In this document: one piece after another, positions 1 to 6,348 of the stretch
Layout: each line of letters begins with the position of its first letter
Numbering within the stretch: position 1 is the first letter of the stretch
Assembly: GCA_020444005.1 (NCBI GenBank)
Contig: JAHLLU010000048.1
Span: 1-10,180, forward strand
DNA: 10,180 nt
From: an archaeon
GTDB lineage: Archaea; Thermoproteota; Bathyarchaeia; TCS64
Reading direction: 5' to 3'
Made by a program: the position numbers and the translations under genes
The notes under the pieces: generated by a model
The model's database searches: none
What the model was told of the DNA's origin: nothing
What the model saw: the letters and a program-made list of their open reading frames with translations, nothing else

Positions 1-1
1 G

Positions 2-172
2 GGGTTCGTGGAGTTCTTTTTTGTACTTATTTGGGTTGGAGGTATGCTGTTTTCTTTTTCTTATAATTGTATATTCGTTATCAAATCTCTCAATGGCATC
101 TTTTGAAATATAATCTGCGTGTGTATACCAATAATGTCTATATAGTGTGGTGAAAAACCTATTATTGTGGTT
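2..172 (-). pseudogene. C-terminal open-frame fragment running off the left edge
   Basis: An open frame of 57 codons runs from a TGA at 173-175 leftwards to the window edge. No ATG, GTG or TTG lies in it, so either the gene is broken at its 5' end or it uses an unusual start. The translation looks protein-like (a YWYTHADYISKDAIERF stretch, then a basic part ending KYKKELHEP). The segment KQHTSNPNKYK matches KQLISDPNKYK encoded on - at about 8071-8103 and, more weakly, KPFISDPNQNQ near 8566-8598. These look like members or remnants of one unrecognised family. The frame overlaps the possible promoter of the + gene that starts at 177, another sign that it is decayed. Its 3' end lies outside the window, so it could still be intact there. 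No function is proposed. Confidence 0.35.
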
Positions 173-176
173 TCAG

Positions 177-425
177 ATGAAGCTAACAGAGTGTGAGAAG
201 CACGCAGAGGATTTTGTCCGGGGAAAACGCGGAGTAGAGAACATAAAGATCACTGGTATCCGTAATAAGGATGTTAACACGGTGGAAGTGAAAGGCTATT
301 GTGAGGATACGCGGTTCACTGTTGAGTTGGATAAAAACTTGGCAGATATAGTGGCTTATGACTTCATGGATGATAATGGTGGTTTTGATCTATTCCCGGG
401 TATCCGTGGATCACTTGAAGAATAA
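177..425 (+). CDS. Small hypothetical protein, 82 residues
   Basis: I do not recognise this protein. It is soluble, mixed alpha/beta in appearance, with a basic first half (KHAEDFVRGKRG) and an acidic second half (DFMDDNGGFD). It has no signal peptide, membrane segment or metal motif. The open frame also offers GTG codons from 147, but I prefer the ATG at 177: a TATA-like TCTATATAG at 138-146 would overlap the GTG start, and it lies about 35 bases before the ATG. The stop is followed at once by a T-rich run. The gene converges on the TerC gene and stands alone on its strand here. Codon use and the long open frame support a real gene. The start is the least certain part. Confidence 0.6.
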   Translation: MKLTECEKHAEDFVRGKRGVENIKITGIRNKDVNTVEVKGYCEDTRFTVELDKNLADIVAYDFMDDNGGFDLFPGIRGSLEE

Positions 426-439
426 TTTTTTTTATTTTT
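426..439 (+). terminator. T-run terminator after the small + gene
   Basis: Eight T, one A and five T follow the TAA directly. Archaeal RNA polymerase commonly terminates at such T-runs without a hairpin. It lies between two convergent genes, which fits. Confidence 0.5.
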
Positions 440-496
440 AGTAGAAAAGATTTTCTTATCTTGTTTTTTGGTAACGTCTAGGATAGGAAACTTGGA

Positions 497-1420
497 TTAT
501 CGGTTTTCATTAGAAGATGATTGACGGTTTTTAACAAGACTAAGTAGAATAAATGACCCGATAGTACCTAATACGATACCCATATTCCACAAAGTTGGTA
601 TATTTATCCCAAAATAGGTTCCAAAGGTCTTGAGTCCTAGGTATGCAAGAACTAATGCAAGTCCGGTACTAAGATATTTTATTTTCTCCATTACCTGATC
701 TACTACAAAAAATAATGCCCTCAAACCGAGAATAGCCATGATGTTGCTCGTATATGCCGTGAAAAATTCGTCAGTAATTGTCAATACTGCGGGAACAGAG
801 TCAAAGGCAAACATAATGTCTGTTGTTTCGATGACTAGCAAAACAACAATCAAAGGAGAAAATAATAATCTACCATTGACAGTCATTACAAACTTACCGT
901 CTTTATAAGAGTCGGAGAGAGGAAGGAAACGTTTAGCCAACCTAAGCACAGGATTATCGCTTGGATTGGTTTTCTTTACTCCTCCTTTCAGTAACTTGTA
1001 GGCGCTGAAGAGAAGAATCGCCCCGAAGAAATATTGTATGAAATGAAATCGATCAAGGAGGGATACTCCAAGGAATAGGAATATTGCTCGGAACATGATA
1101 GCGCCTAATACTCCGTAAAAAAGTGTTTTATGTTGATACTCAACTGGGACGGCGAAATATGTGAAGATGATCATAAAGACAAAGAGATTATCAACGCTCA
1201 AAGCCAGTTCCATGAAATATGCTGTATAGTATTTTATTCCCTCAACTGAGCCAAAACTATAGGATATGTATATTCCAAAAATCAAACCGGTGGCAACCGT
1301 AAATATTATGGTGTTTATATTTTCTCTGAAGGTTTTCTCCCCTTTTCTTGTTCGAAGATCCCAAACAATCATTGCTATTATTACAAGATGAAAAGCAACC
1401 CAGAATATCGCATTAACCAT
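497..1420 (-). CDS. TerC family integral membrane protein
   Basis: This is a polytopic membrane protein of the TerC/Alx family. Members are linked to tellurite resistance, to export of manganese or other divalent metals, and to metal loading of exported proteins. At 307 residues it has the usual length. The two family signatures are clear: ELALSVDNLFVF at residues 71-82 and ETTDIMFAFDSVPAVL at 198-213, each carrying acidic residues (E71, D77, E198, D201, D207) placed in membrane helices where a metal could bind. NIMAILGLRALFF at 226-238 is also typical. I count about eight or nine hydrophobic segments. The start at 1420 gives a normal first helix (IFWVAFHLVIIAMIVW). It is divergent from the oxidase operon, so the two may share a control region. 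The substrate cannot be read from sequence; manganese is the best guess from the family. Confidence 0.93.
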   Translation of the reverse strand: MVNAIFWVAFHLVIIAMIVWDLRTRKGEKTFRENINTIIFTVATGLIFGIYISYSFGSVEGIKYYTAYFMELALSVDNLFVFMIIFTYFAVPVEYQHKTLFYGVLGAIMFRAIFLFLGVSLLDRFHFIQYFFGAILLFSAYKLLKGGVKKTNPSDNPVLRLAKRFLPLSDSYKDGKFVMTVNGRLLFSPLIVVLLVIETTDIMFAFDSVPAVLTITDEFFTAYTSNIMAILGLRALFFVVDQVMEKIKYLSTGLALVLAYLGLKTFGTYFGINIPTLWNMGIVLGTIGSFILLSLVKNRQSSSNENR

Positions 1421-1460
1421 GAAATATCATCAGTCTCTATGGGGGGAGAAAATTGATTAC

Positions 1461-1471
1461 ACTATAAATAG
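1461..1471 (-). promoter_or_regulatory. TATA-like box for the TerC gene
   Basis: On the minus strand the site reads CTATTTATAGT, about 46 bases before the ATG. With the usual archaeal spacing, transcription would start near 1440 and leave a leader of about 20 bases. This is inferred from composition and position only. Confidence 0.4.
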
Positions 1472-1502
1472 CTTAACTTAACACATTTTTTTACCTTTGA
1501 AG

Positions 1503-1513
1503 GTATTTAAACT
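1503..1513 (+). promoter_or_regulatory. TATA-like box for the cbb3 oxidase operon
   Basis: GTATTTAAACT is centred about 34 bases before the ccoN ATG at 1542, so the mRNA would have a leader of only about ten bases. No purine-rich ribosome site precedes the ATG. A second AT-rich stretch at 1520-1530 is too close to serve a start at or before the ATG. Confidence 0.45.
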
Positions 1514-1541
1514 ATGTTTCATAAATTTTAATTGATATATT

Positions 1542-2939
1542 ATGTCAGTTTACTCCGAAGGAGATAAAGTAGCAAACCTTTGGTTCAAATTCGCAATGGT
1601 TTGGTTCCCATTATTTACCACAATTGGGTTGATAATCGCGATAAAAATGTTCCATCCAACATTCTTAGTGAATGCAGCTTGGCTTACTTTCGGTAGGTTA
1701 AGACCTGCCCACGTTAATGGTGTTCTGTTCGGTTTTGTATCATCCGGGCTTATAGGCGCTATGTTCTACATCGTTCCAAGACTTTGCGCTCATCCATTAG
1801 AGAAAGCTAAGATAGCCCAGTATCTTCCAGCTGCATGGAATATCTCCCTTATTGCGGGAATACTTATGATACTTAATGGAGCATCACAAGCAAGAGAATA
1901 CGCTGAGCTACCATGGGTTATAGATGTGCTAATAATGGGCACTCTGCTTACGATGGGTTACAGTATATTGAAAACAATCATGAACCGTGAGGAGCATAGA
2001 CTCTATGTCAGTCTATGGTTTTTCGCTGGCATCATGGTATGGTTCCCAATCGTATATTTTGTGGGTAATGTCATGTGGAATCCACCAACAGGTGCATTGA
2101 ATGGTGTAATTGACGCAATATTCAATTGGTATTATGGTCATAATGTACTTGGTCTTTGGTTTACTCCATTTGGTATCGGGGTATGGTATTATTTTGTTCC
2201 AAGAATAACAAAAAGAGCATTATATAGCAATACATTATCGTTGATTAGCTTCTTTTCAATAGCGTTCTTTTATACCGGAGTGGGAGGGCATCATCTTCTA
2301 CAGGCGCCTATCCCTGAATGGCTAAAAACACTTGCAGTTACAACGACAGGTTTGATGATGTTTAGCGTAATCACATTTGCAGTTAACCTCGGAATGACTG
2401 TACGAGAGAAATGGCATCACGTCATATACAACGTTCCACTCAGATTCATGCTCTTCGGGTTCCTAAACTATATCTTCGTATCAATGCAAGGCACATTCCA
2501 AGGGCTAAGAACAACAAACGCATACCTCCACTTTTCACAGTGGCCAGTGGCCCACAGTCACTTGGCACTACTTGGAGCCTTTGGATTAACTGTAGTGGGT
2601 GTGATGTATTGGCTTGTTCCCAGAATAACTGGAAAACAGCTCTATAGTAAGACTTTGATGAATTGGAGCTGGTGGATAATCTTCACGGGGTTCTTTTTCT
2701 TCATGTTTTCAATGATAGTTGGAGGGCTTGTGGCAAATGCACAGTGGATACAGCACATGACAGTAGCCTCAACACTACCCACTCTAAGAATCTACTACAT
2801 ATTGAGAGCCATGGGTGGCGGTACTATAGTAGTTGGTGCATATGTTTTTGCAGTCGACATATTCATGACCTATTTAGCAAAACCCTCGTCAGAGCCGATC
2901 AAGACGAAGATAATCACACTGGAGGCGACACAAGAATGA
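1542..2939 (+). CDS. ccoN: cbb3-type cytochrome c oxidase subunit I (CcoN)
   Basis: This is the catalytic subunit of a cbb3 (C-family) haem-copper oxidase, which reduces oxygen to water in the membrane while pumping protons. At 465 residues it is close to the usual length. All redox ligands are present. H57 (RPAHVNGVLFG) and H340 bind the low-spin haem b, and H338 (AHSHLALLG) binds haem b3. H200 (WYYGHNVLG), H250 and H251 (GVGGHHL) bind CuB. Y244 lies six residues before H250, exactly where the C family carries its cross-linked active-site tyrosine. LVPRITGKQLYS after the last ligand pair is typical. About twelve hydrophobic helices are seen. The 3' end overlaps the next gene by four bases (ATGA), so the two are translationally coupled. 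I know of few cbb3 oxidases in archaea, so this gene may have been acquired by transfer. Confidence 0.96.
   Translation: MSVYSEGDKVANLWFKFAMVWFPLFTTIGLIIAIKMFHPTFLVNAAWLTFGRLRPAHVNGVLFGFVSSGLIGAMFYIVPRLCAHPLEKAKIAQYLPAAWNISLIAGILMILNGASQAREYAELPWVIDVLIMGTLLTMGYSILKTIMNREEHRLYVSLWFFAGIMVWFPIVYFVGNVMWNPPTGALNGVIDAIFNWYYGHNVLGLWFTPFGIGVWYYFVPRITKRALYSNTLSLISFFSIAFFYTGVGGHHLLQAPIPEWLKTLAVTTTGLMMFSVITFAVNLGMTVREKWHHVIYNVPLRFMLFGFLNYIFVSMQGTFQGLRTTNAYLHFSQWPVAHSHLALLGAFGLTVVGVMYWLVPRITGKQLYSKTLMNWSWWIIFTGFFFFMFSMIVGGLVANAQWIQHMTVASTLPTLRIYYILRAMGGGTIVVGAYVFAVDIFMTYLAKPSSEPIKTKIITLEATQE
2921..2925 (+). promoter_or_regulatory. Ribosome binding site that fixes the start of the CcoO-cytochrome c gene
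   Basis: GGAGG lies ten bases before the ATG at 2936, inside the end of ccoN. The same reading frame is open much further upstream inside ccoN, so this site, the ATGA overlap and the CcoO-like protein start decide for 2936. Confidence 0.7.
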
Positions 2940-4327
2940 GCGAAGATAAGAAAGATGAGGGAATAATAGAAGAGATCGAGGAAGAAGTCGAAGAATTCCT
3001 GCATCACCATAATTTACTGCCATTGGTTGGAGGCGCGTTTGCTGTTTTCTTCCTAATGACCGCGATGGTTGTAGCCATGCCATATATGTTCTACACAGGA
3101 ACCCCCACAGATGACGCCTTCGTTAGAACCCCATTAGAAGAGAAGGGCAGAGACTTATACATGAGTTTAGGCTGCTTCTATTGCCACTCACAGTTCGTCA
3201 GAACAATAGATTGGGGAATAGGCAACATCTCTGAGGCTGGTGACTACGTGTATGAGCAACCTCATAGTTTGGGTACTGAGAGAACTGGCCCTGATCTATC
3301 CAAGATTGGTGGTATGCGTCCAACCCAGTGGCATTATCTGCACGACAGAGACCCTAGAAGTACAAGCCCCAACTCGATAATGCCAAATTTCGAGTTCTTA
3401 TCAGATGAGGACATTGATGCCTTAGTTGCTTATATTAAAAGTGTAGGAACCGAGGACCTTAACACATATGATTTCCAGCCCTGGCCCCCGGCTGAGGAGT
3501 ACATGAACAAATCAAACCCCTATATGCCGATAATGATGCAGGTAAGAATGAACTATGACCCTGAGACAGAGGAATTCATAGGCTCACAAGAATTGAATGA
3601 TACGTGGACAACGCTTTTTGAAGAGGGAAAAGCCATTTACACAAAAGTATGTTTATCCTGCCATGGATGCAGCGGTAATGGGCAAGGACCTTATGCGCGG
3701 CATGTTATTGAGCGCCCTGCCAATCTGAATGAGCGTATCATGAATTATCCGGGTGATTTCTATCACTTCTGGAGAGTTAGCGAGGGTGTACCGGGTACTG
3801 CGATGCCTAGCTGGAAGCTTACTTTTAATGAGACAGATATCTGGAAGATCAATACATATGAGATGAGTTTTGTCCTCGGTTCACTCCGAACTTATAGTGG
3901 AGACCTCTCAGACGAGGAGGGAGATATTTACAATAACGAGACAGGCATAACGCCTCCAATCGCTGGAACAGAGGAGGATTATACTCGGGGTATGGAGATG
4001 TTCAATCTTTACTGTGCTCAATGTCATGGCGTAGAAGGGCACGGTGATGGTCCGGCTTCCATTAAGAGTGGCGCTTATATCAAGCCTGAGCCTGCGAACT
4101 TTACTGAATCTGGCGGGGACTTCCCTGCATGGGATTATGGTAGATATGTTTGGAAGATACGAGAAGGCGTTGAAACCACCAATATGCCTCCATGGAAATA
4201 TGCGTTGGTAGATGAGGATATCTACAAGATAATCTTCTATATACAGAGCTTCTCAACCCCCGAGGACTATAACGCGAAATGGGCTCCACTTTATACTGAT
4301 ACATTCGCGAAGGAGTTGATGAAGTGA
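2936..4327 (+). CDS. ccoO: cbb3 oxidase CcoO fused to a two-haem CcoP-like cytochrome c (three haems c)
   Basis: The 463-residue protein carries electrons from soluble donors to CcoN. A short acidic N-terminus is followed by one membrane helix (residues about 28-52); the rest should face outside. Residues 70-172 are a CcoO domain: CFYCHSQFVR with C80, C83, H84, then TERTGPDLSKIGG and the axial M149 in SIMPNF. Two further class I cytochrome c domains follow. One has C239, C242, H243 and axial M290 (AMPSWK). The other has C360, C363, H364 and axial M417 (NMPPWK). Classical operons place the last two haems on a separate CcoP, so this is a CcoO-CcoP type fusion. C245 just after the second haem site is an extra cysteine. 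Upstream in-frame codons overlap ccoN and are not similar to CcoO, so they are excluded. Its TGA overlaps the next ATG. Cytochrome c maturation genes must lie elsewhere. Confidence 0.95.
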   Translation: MSEDKKDEGIIEEIEEEVEEFLHHHNLLPLVGGAFAVFFLMTAMVVAMPYMFYTGTPTDDAFVRTPLEEKGRDLYMSLGCFYCHSQFVRTIDWGIGNISEAGDYVYEQPHSLGTERTGPDLSKIGGMRPTQWHYLHDRDPRSTSPNSIMPNFEFLSDEDIDALVAYIKSVGTEDLNTYDFQPWPPAEEYMNKSNPYMPIMMQVRMNYDPETEEFIGSQELNDTWTTLFEEGKAIYTKVCLSCHGCSGNGQGPYARHVIERPANLNERIMNYPGDFYHFWRVSEGVPGTAMPSWKLTFNETDIWKINTYEMSFVLGSLRTYSGDLSDEEGDIYNNETGITPPIAGTEEDYTRGMEMFNLYCAQCHGVEGHGDGPASIKSGAYIKPEPANFTESGGDFPAWDYGRYVWKIREGVETTNMPPWKYALVDEDIYKIIFYIQSFSTPEDYNAKWAPLYTDTFAKELMK

Positions 4328-4470
4328 TGAACGTGGACGCAGCCTACTTCGTAGCCGCCTCTGGGTGGATGTTACTAATCTTCCTCGGTTTCCTGATATG
4401 GGGGTACAGAGATGGGCAATTCAAGGATATGAAAGATACCGAGTTTGATCTATGGAAGGAGGATGAATAA
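4327..4470 (+). CDS. ccoS: Putative cbb3 oxidase assembly protein CcoS, 47 residues
   Basis: This very short gene sits between overlapping neighbours: its ATG shares a base with the preceding TGA, and its TAA shares a base with the next ATG. The product has a short outer N-terminus, one membrane helix (about residues 7-25) and a charged inner tail WGYRDGQFKDMKDTEFDLW. That pattern, W followed by GQF-D-(L/M) and a hydrophobic/acidic end, is the hallmark of CcoS, where WAxxSGQFDDL is usual. CcoS is needed in bacteria to insert cofactors (haem b and CuB) into CcoN. It usually follows a CcoI copper ATPase gene, but here it follows the cytochrome subunit directly. Length and overlaps fit well. The alternative, a CcoQ-like small subunit, is less likely because of the GQF-D motif. 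Confidence 0.8.
   Translation: MNVDAAYFVAASGWMLLIFLGFLIWGYRDGQFKDMKDTEFDLWKEDE
4457..4463 (+). promoter_or_regulatory. Ribosome binding site for the 87-residue oxidase-linked gene
   Basis: AAGGAGG lies six bases before the ATG at 4470, within the last codons of ccoS. It is a strong match to the archaeal and bacterial 16S tail, and it contrasts with the lack of such sites before the stand-alone genes. Confidence 0.7.
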
Positions 4471-4733
4471 TGATACAAGTTGACCCATACTGGCTATACG
4501 TTACGGTATTCATGATCGCTGCACTTAGCGTAATCACATACTTGATTGTTAGAAGCTCAAAGGAGTACCCACCTGAGAAGGCGGAAAAGGGGGCACATGA
4601 GTTTGCGGGGGTTATCAAGGATGGGCATGGTGAGATTACAGTGTTCCTCTGGGCTACATATATTGGACTGGTTATCTGGGCTATCGCGTACCTTGTACAG
4701 CATGCTCATGAGTTCCTTGAGCTAGGTTACTAG
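4470..4733 (+). CDS. Small two-helix membrane protein of the cbb3 operon, CcoP-anchor-like
   Basis: The 87-residue protein has two membrane helices (about 7-27 and 56-78) joined by a charged stretch rich in K and E. The second half, FAGVIKDGHGEITVFLWATY, resembles the N-terminal anchor of CcoP, where a DGI-x-E-x-(D/N)-PLP-x-WW pattern comes just before the helix. No haem motif is present. In this operon the CcoP haem domains are fused to CcoO, so this could be the left-over anchor acting as a small structural subunit. This is my inference from weak similarity and gene order. It could equally be a CcoQ-like subunit. Its ATG overlaps the ccoS stop and a strong ribosome site precedes it, so its expression with the oxidase is well supported. 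Confidence 0.75.
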   Translation: MIQVDPYWLYVTVFMIAALSVITYLIVRSSKEYPPEKAEKGAHEFAGVIKDGHGEITVFLWATYIGLVIWAIAYLVQHAHEFLELGY

Positions 4734-4747
4734 GATTCGATGTTACT

Positions 4748-5209
4748 ATGTTTTTCATTATCTCTGATGAGTTTTGGAGAATAAACGAGCCATTCCATAA
4801 TCTAATGGGAACAGGGAACCTCGTCATTCAATTACTGGTTTTAGTGATGATCATGATGAGTGTACACTACAAACGTAAGGGAGACCTAATTGGTCATGGG
4901 AACATGATGGTTATCGCGTTTATTACTAATTTTATCTCATTTGTTCTCGTCATGTTGACTGGTTTCATCTATTTCTACGTAAGTGAACCATTATCGCTGT
5001 CTTACAAACTCAGCATAATACATGGGCTGATAGGAGGCTCGGCGATGTTATCGGGTTTATGGTTGCTTCTCCCATGGTTGATACATAATAGTAGTCCAAG
5101 ATATTGTGCAGGAAAGAGAATTCCGATGAGGGTCACTTTTAGTTTATGGGTTTTTGCTTTGCTTCTTGGGATAGGTGTTTGGTTTTTAGATGTGGTAATG
5201 GGGGTATAG
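4748..5209 (+). CDS. DUF420-like four-helix membrane protein
   Basis: The 153-residue membrane protein has four hydrophobic helices (about 24-38, 53-74, 85-109, 130-150). Histidines sit at helix starts: HGNMMVIAFITNF near residue 50 and HGLIGGSAMLSGLWLLLPW near residue 91. Before the last helix comes a basic loop (YCAGKRIPMRVTFSLWVFA). This layout, with K/R-x-x-G-x-x-x-x-H-(G/K)-x-M, the second H-G and a final (R/K)-x-x-M-R-x-x-x-x-x-W, matches the DUF420/CtaM family. Some members of that family are needed for cytochrome oxidase maturation or haem insertion. The gene starts 14 bases after the preceding stop in the same operon, which fits an oxidase-linked job. The ribosome site is weak. A b-type cytochrome function is possible given the histidines, but nothing proves it. 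Confidence 0.75.
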   Translation: MFFIISDEFWRINEPFHNLMGTGNLVIQLLVLVMIMMSVHYKRKGDLIGHGNMMVIAFITNFISFVLVMLTGFIYFYVSEPLSLSYKLSIIHGLIGGSAMLSGLWLLLPWLIHNSSPRYCAGKRIPMRVTFSLWVFALLLGIGVWFLDVVMGV

Positions 5210-5215
5210 TTTTTT
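5210..5215 (+). terminator. T-run after the DUF420-like gene
   Basis: Six T directly follow the TAG stop. They could end the oxidase mRNA here, or be leaky and let the small gene at 5231 be read too. Confidence 0.35.
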
Positions 5216-5230
5216 GATTATATGTGAAAA

Positions 5231-5461
5231 ATGTATGATGTTGATTTTGAAAAGGAGGTTAAATGTTTGATAGTGGATGGTTTGTTAAAAATAGTATCTT
5301 TGATTATTATTTTATTTGGTGGTGCATTTATTTTTGCATCTATTTTAATCTTTAGTGGGTATGTAAATATTAATGATACAAATTTATTGGTTTTATTATT
5401 AGGCGTTATAGGATTGTCTTTTGTATTTATTGGTTATGACTGGTATAAAAAATATAAATAA
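5231..5461 (+). CDS. Small hypothetical membrane protein, 76 residues
   Basis: I do not recognise this protein. It has a short acidic N-terminus (MYDVDFEKEV), two hydrophobic helices (about residues 15-43 and 51-68) joined by GYVNINDTN, and a basic end YDWYKKYK, so both ends probably face the cytoplasm. It starts 21 bases after the previous stop with a T-run between, and no clear ribosome site or well-placed TATA box is visible. It is markedly richer in A and T than the oxidase genes before it, which suggests a separate origin. It may be an extra member of the oxidase unit or a chance neighbour. A T-run follows its stop. Confidence 0.6.
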   Translation: MYDVDFEKEVKCLIVDGLLKIVSLIIILFGGAFIFASILIFSGYVNINDTNLLVLLLGVIGLSFVFIGYDWYKKYK

Positions 5462-5466
5462 ATATA

Positions 5467-5473
5467 TTTTTTT
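5467..5473 (+). terminator. T-run terminator after the 76-residue gene
   Basis: Seven T lie six bases after the stop codon, just before the ferredoxin promoter region. This fits the usual archaeal intrinsic terminator. Confidence 0.45.
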
Positions 5474-5510
5474 AAATCATGTGCACTAAAATCCAGATCA
5501 ATACTTTCTG

Positions 5511-5520
5511 TTTAAATAAT
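5511..5520 (+). promoter_or_regulatory. TATA-like box for the ferredoxin gene
   Basis: TTTAAATAAT is centred about 32 bases before the ATG at 5548, giving an mRNA with almost no leader. There is no ribosome site before that ATG. The box lies inside a longer in-frame extension, which argues against starting the protein upstream. Confidence 0.5.
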
Positions 5521-5547
5521 GTAAACACGGTTTCTTATCTGATAAAA

Positions 5548-5754
5548 ATGCCAAAAGTAGTTGTTGACTTGAATCAATGTTCAGGAGCCGGCGTCTGCAA
5601 GGACGTTTGCCCAGTAGATGTTTATGACTTGGTAGAAATGCCAGAATATGATAACGAGACCAAGGCGAAACCCACACGAGCAGACGAATGCATCATGTGC
5701 ATGGCTTGTGTAAACGGATGCCCAGAGGGAGCAATCACCGTAGAAGCCGAGTAA
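5548..5754 (+). CDS. Two-cluster ferredoxin, predicted 7Fe type (one cysteine lost)
   Basis: The 68-residue soluble electron carrier has two cluster motifs. The second, CIMCMACVNGCP, is a complete CxxCxxCxxxCP and should bind [4Fe-4S] together with the partner cysteine of the first motif. The first reads CSGAGVCKDVCP. C11, C17 and C21 are kept, but position 14, normally the second cysteine, is alanine, so a [3Fe-4S] cluster is expected there. A similar loss is known in archaeal 7Fe ferredoxins. The acidic insert MPEYDNETKAKP between the motifs is longer than in minimal ferredoxins. I chose the ATG at 5548 because PKVVVDLNQC is the normal family start and a TATA box lies just upstream. An ATG at 5479 would add 23 unrelated residues. 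The gene stands alone, with T-runs on both sides. Confidence 0.92.
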   Translation: MPKVVVDLNQCSGAGVCKDVCPVDVYDLVEMPEYDNETKAKPTRADECIMCMACVNGCPEGAITVEAE

Positions 5755-5755
5755 G

Positions 5756-5769
5756 TTTTTCCTCTTTTT
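5756..5769 (+). terminator. T-rich terminator after the ferredoxin gene
   Basis: Five T, CCTC and five T begin two bases after the stop. The end of this run merges with the TATA box of the next gene, so the two units are packed tightly. Confidence 0.45.
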
Positions 5770-5772
5770 AAA
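5766..5772 (+). promoter_or_regulatory. TATA-like box for the ferritin-like gene
   Basis: TTTTAAA is centred 29 bases before the ATG at 5798, so transcription would begin at or within a few bases of the start codon. No ribosome site is present. Confidence 0.5.
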
Positions 5773-5797
5773 CCATTATTTCTATTCTATAAACGAA

Positions 5798-6310
5798 ATG
5801 ACAAAGCAAGAAACTATCAAGAAACTAAGAATATACGCAGACCTAGAGGAAGAATATGCTCTCAAGCTCCATAATATCAGAGGACTAGGCAATGACTATG
5901 TTGAGATGCTCATAAACTCTATTGGATATGATAGCAAGAAACATGCAGGGCTATACAGAGCAGCTGCAGATATCATAGAAGGAAAAAACATGGGTTTGAT
6001 GGCAAGTAAATACGAGAACCTAGAGAAAGAGCTTGGTGATCATATCCGTGTTGAAAAAGAGATGATGAACAACGTAGGAACAGTCATTGAAGAAGTTGAT
6101 AACGAGCAAGCAAAAGTACTCTTAATGACTATTGAGGAAGACGAGAAAGCGCATCATCCGTTAATGAAGAAGATACTTGAATCAGTGCTTAAACCGGAGA
6201 CCCTTGAGGATCAAGATATCTGGATGATGATGTTCGGAATGCTACCAAGACACGGTCACGCGTTAGACCCATACGCAGATATCTATAGCCAGACACCTGA
6301 TATCGAATAA
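5798..6310 (+). CDS. Ferritin-like / rubrerythrin-like di-iron protein
   Basis: The 170-residue, almost wholly helical protein has metal ligands spaced as in the ferritin-like four-helix bundle. The acidic DLEEEYALKLH in helix 1 (E17-E19) is followed by DSKKHAGLY (D45, H49) in helix 2, HIRVEKEMM (E86) in helix 3, and EEDEKAHHPLM (E116, H119) in helix 4. The paired E...ExxH motifs are those of non-haem di-iron oxidases and storage proteins. Likely roles are iron handling or peroxide removal. A C-terminal rubredoxin domain is missing, so it is not a classical rubrerythrin. The C-terminal tail (RHGHALDPYADIYSQ) has extra histidines and no recognised role. It lies next to a ferredoxin that could serve as redox partner, though each seems to have its own promoter. 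Confidence 0.78.
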   Translation: MTKQETIKKLRIYADLEEEYALKLHNIRGLGNDYVEMLINSIGYDSKKHAGLYRAAADIIEGKNMGLMASKYENLEKELGDHIRVEKEMMNNVGTVIEEVDNEQAKVLLMTIEEDEKAHHPLMKKILESVLKPETLEDQDIWMMMFGMLPRHGHALDPYADIYSQTPDIE

Positions 6311-6312
6311 CC

Positions 6313-6318
6313 TTTTTT
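6313..6318 (+). terminator. T-run after the ferritin-like gene
   Basis: Six T follow the stop within a few bases, then CTCTT. It is placed like the other T-run terminators in this window. Confidence 0.4.
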
Positions 6319-6348
6319 CTCTTCGTTGTAAATTATTTTGTGGTTGCT

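Noticed and set aside
2663..2935. In-frame N-terminal extension of the CcoO-cytochrome c gene inside ccoN.
   Set aside because: It overlaps the conserved end of ccoN and has no similarity to CcoO, while a good ribosome site and the ATGA overlap support the start at 2936.
5479..5547. Longer ferredoxin starting at an upstream ATG.
   Set aside because: The added 23 residues are not part of any ferredoxin I know, and the likely TATA box lies within them.
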